64,000 nt of DNA. Origin: Aquicoccus porphyridii. GTDB taxonomy: Bacteria > Pseudomonadota > Alphaproteobacteria > Rhodobacterales > Rhodobacteraceae. The position numbers and the translations under genes were made by a program. Location: contig NZ_VINQ01000001.1 in NCBI RefSeq assembly GCF_008369105.1, positions 434,001 to 498,000 on the forward strand. The letters are read 5' to 3'. The notes under the pieces were generated by a model. It had not been told where the DNA came from, did not search any database, and worked only from the letters and a program-made list of their open reading frames with translations. Shown here in pieces: positions 42,140 to 51,925 of the stretch. Numbering within the stretch: position 1 is the first letter of the stretch; each line of letters starts with the position of its first letter.

Positions 42140-42936
42140 GGCCTCTCCCGAACCCAAAGAAACATGTTCATCGCATCGAGAACCGCGACCACCCGCGGCT
42201 CGTCGAGAATGATCACGCCGCCCGCCTCGATCACGATCCCGTCGCACCCGGCTTCGGCGGCAGCTTTCGCCGTGTCCGGGCCGATCGTGGGCAGGTCGAT
42301 GCGCCGGTCCTGCTCCGGCTTCGGCCCCTTGAAGAGGATCGCGCCGGTGCCCGGCGCATCCTGCGCCGCGCCCGCCAGCCCGGCCAGCATCGCATCCGTG
42401 CCCGCCCGGTCTTCACGCGCCAGAACCCGGCCCTGTCGGATCACACAGGCCTGCCCCTCGTCCGCTGCCCCCATCTCGGCCAGAACCCGGTCGCCCAGAT
42501 CGGCATCGGCGCGATGGGTCGAACGGGGCTTTCCCTGCGTGGGAATGCCCGCCCGCGCCACGATCTCCGGCGCGATCTCATGCGCCGCGCGGATCGTGAA
42601 CCCTGCGCGTTCGAACAGGTGAATCGCCGCGCGCAGCGCCCCGTCATCGCCCTTGGCCAGCGCCTCCATGAATATCGGGACAAGCGGTCGCGTCTCGGCA
42701 TCGAGAGCAGCCGGATCGAGCGCCGGACGGTCAATTGCACCGCAAAAACACACCCCGGTCACACCGCGTTCCGCCAGTATCCGCAAAAGCGTGCCCAGCG
42801 TCTCCAGCCGGAACACCAGATCCGGGTCAAGCCGATCCGGCAAACAGCCTTCCATCGCACAGATGATCGGTCGCTCGCCCAGAGCCGCAACCACCTTGTC
42901 GGGTAAATGCCCCCGCCCCGCAATCAACGCCAGCAT
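42136..42936 (-). CDS. lpxI: UDP-2,3-diacylglucosamine diphosphatase LpxI (DUF1009)
   Basis: Splits UDP-2,3-diacylglucosamine to lipid X; the alphaproteobacterial replacement for LpxH. 266 residues: MLALIAGRGHLPDKV, then ICAMEGCLPDRLD, GAIDRPALDP, GDDGALRAAIHLFERAGF, GQACVIRQGRVLARED, EGT-like REDRAGTDAML, and LPTIGPDTAKAAAEAGCDGIVIEAGG. Overlaps lpxB by four bases and starts four bases after lpxA. Confidence 0.95.
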   Translation of the reverse strand: MLALIAGRGHLPDKVVAALGERPIICAMEGCLPDRLDPDLVFRLETLGTLLRILAERGVTGVCFCGAIDRPALDPAALDAETRPLVPIFMEALAKGDDGALRAAIHLFERAGFTIRAAHEIAPEIVARAGIPTQGKPRSTHRADADLGDRVLAEMGAADEGQACVIRQGRVLAREDRAGTDAMLAGLAGAAQDAPGTGAILFKGPKPEQDRRIDLPTIGPDTAKAAAEAGCDGIVIEAGGVIILDEPRVVAVLDAMNMFLWVRERP

Positions 42937-42940
42937 CGGC

Positions 42941-43723
42941 TCACCCCGGAGTCAGAAAGGACCGGTCACTGCCCGCGGTCACGAAATCGACGATCTGGCG
43001 GACGTAATCGCTCTGGGTTTCCTCGCCCAGACGGCGCGCCCGGTCCTGGAACGCACCCTCGCCCTGCGCCAGCATCTGGAACGCGGCCCGCAGCGCCGTG
43101 ATGTCGGCACGCCCGACCCCGCGACGCTTCAACCCCACAAGGTTGAGCCCGTCGAGAACCCCGCGCGGTCCCTGGACAAGCCCGTGCGGGATCACGTCAT
43201 TCGTCACCATCGACAGCGCGCCGATGATCGCGCCCTGCCCGATGCGAACGAATTGATGCACACCGCAAAGCCCCCCGACGATCACGTCATCTTCGAGAAT
43301 ACAATGCCCGGCGATGGCCGAATTGTTGACGACGATCACACGGTTGCCCACCTGCGCATCATGCGCGATGTGACACCCGGCCATGAACAGCCCGTCATCG
43401 CCCACCCGGGTCACGCCGCCGCCGCCCTCGGTGCCGGTGTTCATCGTCACATGCTCGCGGATACGGTTTCGCGCGCCCACGATCAGCCGCGTTTGCTCGC
43501 CCTTGAACTTGAGATCCTGCGGCACCTCGCCAATCACCGAAAAGGAAAAGATCACCGTCTCGGCGCCGATCTCGGTATTGCCGGTCACGACCACATGGGA
43601 TTTGAGCTCGACACCCGGCCCCAGCCGCACCTCCGGCCCCACGAGGCAGAACGGCCCGATCACACAGCCTTCACCGATCTCGGCGCCCTCTTCGACGATC
43701 GCGCTTGGATGGATACGGCTCAT
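42941..43723 (-). CDS. lpxA: UDP-N-acetylglucosamine acyltransferase
   Basis: First lipid A step: transfers 3-hydroxyacyl from ACP to UDP-GlcNAc. 260 residues with left-handed beta-helix hexapeptide repeats (HPSAIVEEGAEIGEGCVIG and similar), catalytic His in the GCHIAHDAQVG segment, and GLCGVHQFVRIGQGAIIG. Typical length. Starts six bases after fabZ. Confidence 0.97.
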   Translation of the reverse strand: MSRIHPSAIVEEGAEIGEGCVIGPFCLVGPEVRLGPGVELKSHVVVTGNTEIGAETVIFSFSVIGEVPQDLKFKGEQTRLIVGARNRIREHVTMNTGTEGGGGVTRVGDDGLFMAGCHIAHDAQVGNRVIVVNNSAIAGHCILEDDVIVGGLCGVHQFVRIGQGAIIGALSMVTNDVIPHGLVQGPRGVLDGLNLVGLKRRGVGRADITALRAAFQMLAQGEGAFQDRARRLGEETQSDYVRQIVDFVTAGSDRSFLTPG

Positions 43724-43728
43724 TCAGG

Positions 43729-44190
43729 TCACTCCTTTGGCAGGTCCATCATCGCCGTGAACTCGGCCTCGGCGGCGATTTCCTCGCCCACCTTGGCGGT
43801 TCCGGCGAATTTCCAGACCTTGCCACCCGGTTTGCCGCGCATGGTCTCCAGATACATCTCCAGCACGTCACCGGGCCCGACCATGCGGCGAAACTTGCAC
43901 TTCTCGATTGCCATGAAATAGACCAGCATGTTGCGATCGGCCATGTCGAGTGCCGTGCCCACCATCACCGCCGCGGTCTGGGCCATGGCCTCGACGATGG
44001 TCACCCCGGGCATGATCGGATTGCCGGGGAAATGGCCCTGGAAATGCGGTTCATTCATGGTCACGTTCTTGATGCCGCGCGCCGATTGATACCCCACGAT
44101 ATCCTCGACCCGATCGACCAGGAGAAACGGATAGCGATGCGGAATGATCCGTTGGATCAGGTCGATCCCCGCCCGGGTTGCCTCGGTCAT
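43729..44190 (-). CDS. fabZ: 3-hydroxyacyl-ACP dehydratase FabZ
   Basis: Dehydrates 3-hydroxyacyl-ACP in fatty-acid elongation, competing with LpxA for the same substrate. 153 residues, hot-dog fold: [17 protein letters not shown], catalytic His in [16 protein letters not shown] and Glu in [13 protein letters not shown] 44190 with GGAAGGAA upstream; an earlier start at 44253 lacks support. Confidence 0.97.
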   Translation of the reverse strand: MTEATRAGIDLIQRIIPHRYPFLLVDRVEDIVGYQSARGIKNVTMNEPHFQGHFPGNPIMPGVTIVEAMAQTAAVMVGTALDMADRNMLVYFMAIEKCKFRRMVGPGDVLEMYLETMRGKPGGKVWKFAGTAKVGEEIAAEAEFTAMMDLPKE

Positions 44191-44378
44191 TGTCGTTTCC
44201 TTCCTCTCGGCTTCTCGACATTGCCCGATGCGTCGCAGGCACGCCTGCATCATGGCTTGTCGGCAAGCGCGCCACGCTCACATGTCTCGCAGGTTACACT
44301 CCGATCCTGCCACGAATTCAGTGGGAAAGGCTTTACCAACTCCCTCCCAACGGGGCAAGCATCACGGCACCCGACCGG

Positions 44379-45023
44379 TCATTCGCTCTCTTCCGGGGGC
44401 AGGACGAGAGGCGGGGCCTCTTGCGGCGCAATCGGCACTTCGGGGGCCACCTCTTCGGCGTCGGGCGATACCCCGCTGCCATCGCCGATCGCGTCATCAA
44501 TCCGATCCACCGCCGCGTCGGTCACGTTGACCGCATCCGAACTCAGCAACACCGCCCGCGTATCAAGCAGCACCGAAGCCCCACTCTCGAGCATCAACCG
44601 CTCCAGAACAGGCCGTGCCGCGCCGAGGAACCGGCGCTGCGCGTTCTCGTTCTCATCGGCCAGCGCGCGGGCCTTTGCCTCCTGCTCGGCACGGATGCGC
44701 TGCACCTTCGCGTCGAACGCATCCGCAGCTTCGCGAAACGCGGCGGGCGTCATCGCATCGCGGCGTTCGGTCAGCTCCTTCTCCTCGGCCGTCAACTCCG
44801 CCTCGATCCGCCGGTTCTCGGCCGCCAGAACCGCGCTCTCGGCCTCAAGCTCGCTGGCAACACGTTCGCCAAACAGCGTCTCGTTGAAAAGCCGGTTGAG
44901 ATCGACCGTCAGAACCGGGCTGTCCGGCAAACCCAGATCCTGCGCGCGCGCCAGTGGCGGCGTCACGCAGATCACCGCCGCCACCGTTGCCAAGATCAGC
45001 CCCCGCAGCGCGCGCCCCATCAT
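44379..45023 (-). CDS. OmpH/Skp-family periplasmic chaperone
   Basis: 214 residues: signal peptide (GLILATVAAVICVTPPLARAQ), then a long charged coiled coil (EAESAVLAAENRRIEAELTA...AEQEAKARALADENENAQRR) and a short hydrophobic core (VLLDTRAVLLSS). The layout and its place right after bamA fit Skp, which holds unfolded outer-membrane proteins. A proline/glutamate-rich tail (from about residue 180) is longer than in E. coli Skp. lpxD, which usually follows, is missing. Confidence 0.88.
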   Translation of the reverse strand: MMGRALRGLILATVAAVICVTPPLARAQDLGLPDSPVLTVDLNRLFNETLFGERVASELEAESAVLAAENRRIEAELTAEEKELTERRDAMTPAAFREAADAFDAKVQRIRAEQEAKARALADENENAQRRFLGAARPVLERLMLESGASVLLDTRAVLLSSDAVNVTDAAVDRIDDAIGDGSGVSPDAEEVAPEVPIAPQEAPPLVLPPEESE

Positions 45024-45027
45024 GGCC

Positions 45028-47376
45028 TCAGAAGTTGGTCTGAATGGTCAACTCGAACTGCTGTTCCTTGTCGAAGGTCTGTTTCTGAAGCGCCTTTGAC
45101 CAGTTCAACCGCAGCGGCCCGACCGGCGTTTTCCAGAAGATCGAGAGCCCCGCGACATGACGCACCGGCCCGCCCGCGTAAAGCGTGTTCGGGCTGGTCG
45201 TGTCCAACCCCCAGACCGAACCGACATCATAGAACAGGCCGCCCTCGATACCGTATTCCTCGGGCAGGCCCAGCGGGAACTGCGCCTCGAATTTCGCGGT
45301 GGCAAAGAAATTCCCGCCAAGCGCGTCATCAAACGTGCCCCCCGCATCACGCTCGCGCGGCCCGATCCCGTCATAGGCAAAACCGCGAATGATATCGCTG
45401 CCATACAGGAACCGGTCGGTGATCCGGCTCGATTGCCCCTTGCGGAAATTCACCATCCCGCCCGCGAGGGTCGCGCGCAGCGTGACCTCTTCGTTCAGGA
45501 TCTTGGTCTGCGCCATCACCCGCGCCGTCGATTTCGAGAAATCGACATCGCCCCCGGCACCGCCGAAATCCTGGCTGAACTCAAGCAACATCCCGGCATT
45601 CGGGTTCAACCCGGTGATCCGCGTGTCATAGGAAAAGGTGAAGCCAACCGAACTTGCGTTCAACGCACCCAGACCGGCCTCGCCATCCAGAAGTGTCCCG
45701 GCGGGTCCCGTGTAGTTGAGCACCTCGGTGTGATCAAACTTGTAATTCACCCCGAACCGCGCCCGCTCGCTGATCGGGAACTCCAATCCGAAACCCAGAC
45801 TCGCCGACTCGGTATCGTAATTCGAATTGTAGCCCTCGGTCTCGACATAACCGACGTCGAAATGGAACCGGACATCGCGGCCGAGAAAGGCAGGTTCCAC
45901 GAAATTCATACCATAGTTGCGGTTTTCTTCCGCACCCGAGATCGAGAACCGAAAGGTCTGCCCACGCCCGAGGAAATTGTTCTCCTCGAACTGAACCGCA
46001 AGACCGAATCCGGTTTTCGACGAGAAACTGCCGCCAAATCCCAACGACCCTGTCGGGGCTTCCTCGACATCGACATCCACGATCACCTGTTCCGGGCTCG
46101 ATCCCTCGCGCGCATTCACATCCGCCTTTTCAAAGAACCCCAGCGCCCGGATGCGCTCGGCTGCCTCGCGGATTTCGCGCGGGTTGAACGGGTCGCCCTC
46201 GACCACCCGGAATTGCCGCCGCACCACGCGGTCGAGCGTCGTGGCATTGCCCTCGATATCGATCCGCTCGATGAACACGCGCGGACCACGCACCAGCGCG
46301 AACTCGATATCGAGCGTAAGATCGCGGTCGTTGCGGCTGATCCGTGGCTCGACCCGCATGAAATCAATGCCCTTGCGCACCGCGAGACGCTCCATGCGTG
46401 CGATCGAGTTTTCAACCAGCGTCGGCGAATAGACCACGCCAGGACGCACCCGCAGGATCGACTGGAATTCCTCGGCAACGACCTCGTCCATCTCGCTCAC
46501 CGTGGTGATCTCACCGAACCGGAACTGTTGCCCTTCCTCGACGTTGAAGGTGATGAAATAGCCGTCGCGCTCGCGGGCCAACTCGGCGTTCACGCCGGTG
46601 ATTCGAAAGTCGATATAACCCCGGCTGAGATAGAAATCGCGCAGCACCTGCCGGTCGAATTGCAGCCGATCCTCGACAAAGGTGTCCCGCTGGATGAGAA
46701 TCCGCAAAAGCCCGGCCTGCTTGCTTTCCAGAACCCGGCGCAGCCGGTGGTCGGAATAGACCTGGTTGCCGACAAAGCTGATCCGCTCGATTTCGACATT
46801 CCCGCCCTCGAAAATCTCGAACACCAGGTCGACCCGGTTGTCGCTGCGCCGGATGATCTTGGGGCTCACCCGCGCGGCCAGCCGACCGTTCTGCAAATAG
46901 GCCTCGGCGATGGTCTCGGCGTCGCGTTCGGCCTTGGTCGGGTTGTAGACCTGCCGCGATTTCGACTCGATGAAACCGGCGAGTTCCTCATCCTTGAGGC
47001 GCCGGTTGCCCTCGAAATTGATCCGGTTGATCGTCGGGTATTCCTTGACCGCGATGACAAGTCGACTACCGCGCGGTTCAATCGTCACGGTTTCGAACAA
47101 CCCGCTGGCCAGAATGCGCTGGTAGGCGTCGTTCAATTCGGCCGCCGACACCGTTTCGCCGCGGGCGATTCCCGCATAGCTCAGAATCGTGCCCGGCTCG
47201 ATCCGCTGATTGCCCTCGATGGTCACGTCGGTAAAGCGATAGGACTGTGCCTCGCCCACACCCGGCAAGGTGCTGAAAATGAATGAAACTCCCAGGAAAA
47301 TCACCGCCATGAACGCGCGTGTTTTCCTGCCTTGTTCAATCAGGCCCCCTGCGTGGCCATTTATATTATACGTCAT
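45028..47376 (-). CDS. bamA: Outer-membrane protein assembly factor BamA
   Basis: Core of the BAM complex, folds beta-barrel proteins into the outer membrane. About 782 residues: signal peptide (AFMAVIFLGVSFIFSTLP...GEAQS), five POTRA domains (first: YRFTDVTIEGNQRIEPGTI), and a C-terminal 16-strand barrel ending in Phe (QFELTIQTNF). The conserved loop-6 motif is VRGF-like: IIRGFAYDGIGPRERD. The ATG at 47376 is preferred to a GTG at 47397. Followed directly by the ompH gene (4-base gap). Confidence 0.96.
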   Translation of the reverse strand: MTYNINGHAGGLIEQGRKTRAFMAVIFLGVSFIFSTLPGVGEAQSYRFTDVTIEGNQRIEPGTILSYAGIARGETVSAAELNDAYQRILASGLFETVTIEPRGSRLVIAVKEYPTINRINFEGNRRLKDEELAGFIESKSRQVYNPTKAERDAETIAEAYLQNGRLAARVSPKIIRRSDNRVDLVFEIFEGGNVEIERISFVGNQVYSDHRLRRVLESKQAGLLRILIQRDTFVEDRLQFDRQVLRDFYLSRGYIDFRITGVNAELARERDGYFITFNVEEGQQFRFGEITTVSEMDEVVAEEFQSILRVRPGVVYSPTLVENSIARMERLAVRKGIDFMRVEPRISRNDRDLTLDIEFALVRGPRVFIERIDIEGNATTLDRVVRRQFRVVEGDPFNPREIREAAERIRALGFFEKADVNAREGSSPEQVIVDVDVEEAPTGSLGFGGSFSSKTGFGLAVQFEENNFLGRGQTFRFSISGAEENRNYGMNFVEPAFLGRDVRFHFDVGYVETEGYNSNYDTESASLGFGLEFPISERARFGVNYKFDHTEVLNYTGPAGTLLDGEAGLGALNASSVGFTFSYDTRITGLNPNAGMLLEFSQDFGGAGGDVDFSKSTARVMAQTKILNEEVTLRATLAGGMVNFRKGQSSRITDRFLYGSDIIRGFAYDGIGPRERDAGGTFDDALGGNFFATAKFEAQFPLGLPEEYGIEGGLFYDVGSVWGLDTTSPNTLYAGGPVRHVAGLSIFWKTPVGPLRLNWSKALQKQTFDKEQQFELTIQTNF

Positions 47377-47447
47377 TTGCTCAACCCGGTCAGACACCCC
47401 AACTATAGACTAGCTAAAGGGATTGCCCTGACTTGTCAAAAACGCAA

Positions 47448-47469
47448 AAGCCCCCCGGACGGGGGGCTT
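47448..47469 (-). terminator. Intrinsic terminator before bamA
   Basis: AAGCCCCCC and GGGGGGCTT form a strong stem around a four-base loop; on the minus strand it is followed by TTGCGTTTTT. It lies 66 bases past the stop of the 42-residue protein and upstream of bamA, so it may attenuate transcription from rseP into bamA. Confidence 0.65.
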
Positions 47470-47535
47470 GAAGAAAAATGATTGGCTGCCGGGATTGGGC
47501 CTGCACGCCGAACCGCCCGGGCCGAATGGCCGTGT

Positions 47536-47664
47536 TCAGAACTGCGACCCGAGCCACGCGCCCGCCATCAGCGCCACGGCGATTGTGCAAACATAAAGCA
47601 AGCGATCCCAGTTGAGATCCCACAACAGGTGAAGCCCCTGGTATCCGCGCGCGATCGTGCTCAT
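47536..47664 (-). CDS. Very small membrane protein between rseP and bamA (42 residues)
   Basis: MSTIARGYQGLHLLWDLNWD followed by one membrane helix (residues ~21-38, RLLYVCTIAVALMAGAWLG). GGAGGGTG is placed well before the ATG. Its location between rseP and bamA and the terminator after it support a real gene. Similar short proteins occur in relatives; function unknown, though an envelope role can be guessed from its neighbours. Confidence 0.68.
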   Translation of the reverse strand: MSTIARGYQGLHLLWDLNWDRLLYVCTIAVALMAGAWLGSQF

Positions 47665-47775
47665 TTCACACCCTCCATTGCCGGTGGTTCGATTCCCGTA
47701 GAGGTTGACTGGCCAATGTGACGGAATGCAGACCGGAATTGAGGCAAGACTATGGCAATCGCGCCCAGGCGGCGA

Positions 47776-49119
47776 TCAGGGACAGAACAGATCGTTGCTC
47801 AGCGCAAAGACCATCAGCGACAGGATCAACGTCAGCCCGACGGTCATCAGGATTCGCAAGGCCCCGTCCGACGGCGGCCGCCCGGCCACCGCCTCATAGC
47901 CGTAAAACACCAGGTGCCCACCATCGAGCACCGGAATCGGAAACAGGTTGAGCAACCCCACAGCCGTGCTCAGAACCGCGATGAACCAGATGAAACTCAC
48001 CGCACCCTGGCTTGCCATCGCGCCTGACACCTGCGCGATTCCGATCGGTCCCGACATGTTGCAGCTCGAAATCGCACCGGTGATCATGTGCCACAGCCCC
48101 GAGATCGACCCCTGGACGATCCGCTCGGTCTGCACCACCCCGCCCCACAAGGCAGAGCCGACACCCGTCATCTCGGTGGCCGGCTCAAAGAAAAGCCCCC
48201 CCGCGATCCCGATTCGCCAACTGGTCTTGAACCCGCCTTCCGCCTGCGGCTCGTCCACCCGCCGCGGCACCAATGTGAATTCAAGCGCCGCGCCATCGCG
48301 CCACACGCTCAGCAACAGCGGCTTGCCGTTACCACCCTCGACCCGCTCGCGCAGTTGCTCAAAGGCAAAGATCGGCGTCCCGTCGACCGCGGTGATCACG
48401 TCACCCACCTGCAGGCCGATGTCATAGGCGGCCGATTGCGGCGACAGTTGCGTGACCAGAGGTGGATAGGGATAGGGCCCGCCAACACGCATCTCGCGCG
48501 CATCCCGGCGCACATCGTAATCCAGCACCGGCTCGACCGGCACCGCGTCGCCGAAACTGCGGAACGCCTCGCGATCCTCGAAGGCGGGCACCCGCACCCC
48601 GCCGATGGCGATCACCTCGTCGCCCTCGCGCAACTCCTGAACCTCGCCCGGCAAGGCGCGGAAACTGCCCACGGTCAGCGGCTCGGCCACCTGCCCCTGC
48701 CACAGGATCACCCCGGCAAAAACCAGGATCGACAGGATGAAGTTGAAGATCGGCCCCGCCGCGACCGTCACCGTTCGCGCCCAGAGCGGCGCACCATGCA
48801 TCGAATGCCGCAGCTCTTCCTCCGACAAGGCATAAGCCGCCTCCTCATCCTTGGCCGACGCCGCGTTCGAATCGCCCAGGAACTTGACATATCCGCCAAA
48901 GGGAAGCGCCGCGATCTGCCATTTCGTGCCGTGCCTGTCATGGCGCGACCACAGCACCGGGCCAAACCCCAGCGAGAACACCTCGGCCTTGATCCCGGAC
49001 CAGCGCCCGACGATGTAATGGCCGTATTCATGCACCGCCACGATCACCGACAGCGCCACCACAAAGGCGATCACGGTCATGACGAAGCCGCCGAACTGCG
49101 GAATCAGGGAAATATCCAA
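47776..49119 (-). CDS. rseP: RIP zinc metalloprotease RseP
   Basis: Site-2 intramembrane protease that cleaves anti-sigma factors and signal-peptide remnants. 447 residues: HExxH at H30-E31-H34 (VAVHEYGHYIVGRW) in the first membrane helix, a second helix (VTVAAGPIFNFILSILVFAG) with PDZ domains between, and NLFPIPVLDGGHLVF (the LDG motif) near the C-terminus. Translation appears to begin at TTG 49119 with AGGACGA upstream; the first ATG (49080) would shorten the N-terminus. Follows dxr by 59 bases. Confidence 0.95.
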   Translation of the reverse strand: MDISLIPQFGGFVMTVIAFVVALSVIVAVHEYGHYIVGRWSGIKAEVFSLGFGPVLWSRHDRHGTKWQIAALPFGGYVKFLGDSNAASAKDEEAAYALSEEELRHSMHGAPLWARTVTVAAGPIFNFILSILVFAGVILWQGQVAEPLTVGSFRALPGEVQELREGDEVIAIGGVRVPAFEDREAFRSFGDAVPVEPVLDYDVRRDAREMRVGGPYPYPPLVTQLSPQSAAYDIGLQVGDVITAVDGTPIFAFEQLRERVEGGNGKPLLLSVWRDGAALEFTLVPRRVDEPQAEGGFKTSWRIGIAGGLFFEPATEMTGVGSALWGGVVQTERIVQGSISGLWHMITGAISSCNMSGPIGIAQVSGAMASQGAVSFIWFIAVLSTAVGLLNLFPIPVLDGGHLVFYGYEAVAGRPPSDGALRILMTVGLTLILSLMVFALSNDLFCP

Positions 49120-49178
49120 AACGTCGTCCTGCCTGTTATTCGTTGTCTTCGTTCTGTCTTCGATCCGGGGTTGCGCCT

Positions 49179-50351
49179 TCAGGCGGCCCGCTCCCGCATC
49201 TCTTCGTCTGCAAGGCTACGGGCTACGTGGTCCGCCGCGCGGATGTTATCAAGGGTCATGTTGGCATCAATAAGACCCTCGTTTGACCCAATCCGCTCCA
49301 GAACCGCCTCGACCACGCCCGCCATGCCGGTGAATCCGATCCGCCCGGCGATGAACCCGTCCAGCGTCGCCTCCTTGGCAGCGTTGAACACCGCCCCCGA
49401 CAATCCGCCCCGCGCCATCACCTCGCGCGCCAGCCGCAAAGCGGGATAGCGCGCCTCGTCGGGGTGGCGGAAATTCAACTGTCCGATCCCCGCCAGATCG
49501 AGCCGCCCCACCGGCAGCGCCTCGCGCGCGGGCCAGTTCAGCGCATACCCGATCGCGTGGCGCATGTCCGACACCCCGAGATGCGCCATCAGCGCCCCGT
49601 CGCGAAACCCCACCAGCGCATGAACCAGAGATTCGGGATGCACCAAGACCTCGATCCGCTCAGGCGCGATTCCGAAAAACTCATGGGTTTCAATGATTTC
49701 CAGCGCCTTGTTGAACATCGACGCGCTGTCGATCGTGATCCGCTGACCCATCGCCCAATTCGGGTGGTGGCTGGCCTCTTTCACCGTGGCGCGTTCAAGA
49801 TCGGCCAGCGGCCAGTCGCGGAATGCCCCGCCCGACGCGGTGATGATGATGCGCTCGACCGCACTCATATCCTCACCCACCAGCGCCTGGAAAATCGCCG
49901 AATGTTCGCTGTCCACGGGCAGCACCGTCGCGCCATGCGCCCGCGCCACCTCCATCAGCAACGGCCCCGCCGTCACCAGCGATTCCTTGTTGGCCAGCGC
50001 CAGCGTGCCGCCCTGCTCCAGCGCCTTGAGCCCCGGGCGCAGCCCCGCCGCGCCCACGATGGCGCTCATCACCCAGTCAGCAGGCCGCGCGGCAGCCTCG
50101 ATCAGCGCGCTCTCGCCCGCCGCCGCCTCGATCCCCGTGCCCGCCAGCGCCGCGCGCAGATCATCAAGCAACCCGTCATGCGCCGTCACCGCCAGCTTGG
50201 CCCCCAGCCGCACCGCATCATCCGCCAGCCGCGCGATGTTGCGCCCCCCGGTCAGGGCCACCACGTCATACGCCTCGGGCGTCCGCGCGATCAGGTCGAT
50301 GGTCGATTGCCCGATCGACCCGGTCGCCCCGAAGATCGACACCCGTCTCAT
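49179..50351 (-). CDS. dxr: 1-deoxy-D-xylulose-5-phosphate reductoisomerase
   Basis: Second step of the MEP isoprenoid pathway, producing the precursor for undecaprenyl phosphate made by uppS next door. 390 residues: RVSIFGATGSIGQSTIDLI (NADPH site) at the N-terminus, ALANKESLVTAG, LPVDSEHSAIFQAL (metal-binding Asp/Glu), ITASGGAFRD, HPNWAMGQRITIDSASMFNKALE, and LAGIGQLNF. ATG 50351 overlaps the cdsA stop by four bases. A much longer open frame reading upstream of it is not coding. Confidence 0.97.
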   Translation of the reverse strand: MRRVSIFGATGSIGQSTIDLIARTPEAYDVVALTGGRNIARLADDAVRLGAKLAVTAHDGLLDDLRAALAGTGIEAAAGESALIEAAARPADWVMSAIVGAAGLRPGLKALEQGGTLALANKESLVTAGPLLMEVARAHGATVLPVDSEHSAIFQALVGEDMSAVERIIITASGGAFRDWPLADLERATVKEASHHPNWAMGQRITIDSASMFNKALEIIETHEFFGIAPERIEVLVHPESLVHALVGFRDGALMAHLGVSDMRHAIGYALNWPAREALPVGRLDLAGIGQLNFRHPDEARYPALRLAREVMARGGLSGAVFNAAKEATLDGFIAGRIGFTGMAGVVEAVLERIGSNEGLIDANMTLDNIRAADHVARSLADEEMRERAA

Positions 50352-51148
50352 GACACCCCGGCCACGACCATGGCCAGCGTCACCGCCAAGGCCGCGCCCA
50401 TCATCGCGTCGAACCGGTCCATCACCCCGCCATGGCCGGGAATGAGGTTCGAACTGTCCTTGACCTTCATCCGCCGCTTGAGCGCGCTTTCGGCCGCATC
50501 CCCCATCTGCGAGGCAAAGGACAACCCCACCCCGGCGACGATCAACCATGCGGGCAGGCCGAATTGCGCCTGCATCCACGCGCTCAACCCCGCCGCCGCG
50601 ATCCAGCCCGCGACCGTGCCCGACCATGTCTTCTTGGGGCTGACCTTCGGCCAGAATTTCGGCCCGCCGATGATCCGGCCCGCGAAATAGCCCGCCACAT
50701 CCGTGACCACCACCACCGCGACCAGCCACAGGGTCCAGATCAGCCCGACATCGTTTCGCAGCATCACCAGCCCGTAGGCCCCGAGGAAAATGCCCGCACC
50801 ATATCCGGCGGTCAGCAGCGGATGCGCCCCCGTCCGCCCCACCAGCACGACCAGCAGAACGCCGAGGATTACCGCCGCGATGCCGCCCGGCACGTAAAGC
50901 GCGACCGCCAGCGCAAGTGCCGCCAACGCGCCCTCCTGCACCGCTGCCCGGCGATGGCGCGGGCGGATCATCCGCACCAGTTCCCACGTCATCAGCCCCG
51001 CGATGGCCACGGCCAGCGCGGCAAAGACACCCCCGCCGACCCAGATCGCCACTGCGCCCACCGCGATCATCGCCACGCCCGAGATCACCCGGGGCGCAAG
51101 ATCACCCCATCGCGACGGGCCGGTCGGCGGCGTTGTTGCGGCGCTCAT
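50348..51148 (-). CDS. cdsA: Phosphatidate cytidylyltransferase
   Basis: Makes CDP-diacylglycerol for phospholipids. 266 residues with about seven membrane helices and the signature near the C-terminus, KDSSNLIPGHGGVMDRFDAMM; also KVSPKKTWSGTVAGW. ATG 51148 with GGGGTGAAA upstream, overlapping uppS by four bases. Confidence 0.96.
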   Translation of the reverse strand: MSAATTPPTGPSRWGDLAPRVISGVAMIAVGAVAIWVGGGVFAALAVAIAGLMTWELVRMIRPRHRRAAVQEGALAALALAVALYVPGGIAAVILGVLLVVLVGRTGAHPLLTAGYGAGIFLGAYGLVMLRNDVGLIWTLWLVAVVVVTDVAGYFAGRIIGGPKFWPKVSPKKTWSGTVAGWIAAAGLSAWMQAQFGLPAWLIVAGVGLSFASQMGDAAESALKRRMKVKDSSNLIPGHGGVMDRFDAMMGAALAVTLAMVVAGVS

Positions 51149-51885
51149 GCTTTCACCCCGCCGAACCGCCGGTCGCGCGCGCCATAGCTGCGCACCAGCC
51201 CGGCAAAGATATCGGATGAGAAATCGGGCCAGAGCGTGTCGATGAATTCGTATTCCGCATAGGCCGACTGCCACAGCAGGAAATTCGAGATCCGCGCCTC
51301 GCCACTGGTGCGGATGACAAGATCGGGGTCGGGTAAAACATGTGTATCCAGGTACCTTGGCAGGGTCTCTTCGTCCACGCTCGCCGGGTCGAGCCGCCCC
51401 GCCGCCACATCCTCGGCCAGCCGCTTGGTGGCCCGCGCCACCTCGTCGCGGCCACCGTAATTAAGCGCGATGGTCAGATGCACCCGCGTGTTTCCGGCGG
51501 TCATCTCCTCCAGCTCGTCCATCAGCCGGATCAGCTTGTCATCGAGCCGCACCCGGTCGCCGATGAACCGCACCCGCACCCCCTCGTCACGCAGCGCGCG
51601 CGCCTCTTTGGTGATGTATCGGCGAAACAGGCTCATCAGCCCGGCCACCTCGACCTGCGTGCGCTTCCAGTTCTCGGTCGAAAAGGCGAAAATGGTCAGG
51701 TATTCGACCCCGAGATCGGGACAGGCCTCGACGATCTCGCGCACCCGCTTGGCCCCGGCATGGTGGCCAAACAGGCGCGGTCGCCCCCGCGCTTGCGCCC
51801 AGCGTCCGTTGCCATCCATGATGATCGCCACGTGGCGCGGGCCGCGCCGCCCGTGCTTGCCCGTGGTCTGATCCTTGGGGGACAT
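51145..51885 (-). CDS. uppS: Undecaprenyl diphosphate synthase
   Basis: cis-Prenyltransferase making the lipid carrier for peptidoglycan and O-antigen. 246 residues; catalytic D24 in VAIIMDGNGRWA, then GHHAGAKRVREIVEAC, YLTIFAFSTENWKR and the C-terminal PDLVIRTSGEARISNFLLWQ. ATG 51885 has GAGGAG upstream. Confidence 0.97.
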   Translation of the reverse strand: MSPKDQTTGKHGRRGPRHVAIIMDGNGRWAQARGRPRLFGHHAGAKRVREIVEACPDLGVEYLTIFAFSTENWKRTQVEVAGLMSLFRRYITKEARALRDEGVRVRFIGDRVRLDDKLIRLMDELEEMTAGNTRVHLTIALNYGGRDEVARATKRLAEDVAAGRLDPASVDEETLPRYLDTHVLPDPDLVIRTSGEARISNFLLWQSAYAEYEFIDTLWPDFSSDIFAGLVRSYGARDRRFGGVKA

Positions 51886-51925
51886 CGCCCACTCCTCCCG
51901 CAGTGCGGTCCGGCGACAGGTCACG

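Noticed and set aside
45157-47286. 709-codon plus-strand open frame opposite bamA
   Set aside because: Antisense of the BamA frame, with no ribosome site or family signature.
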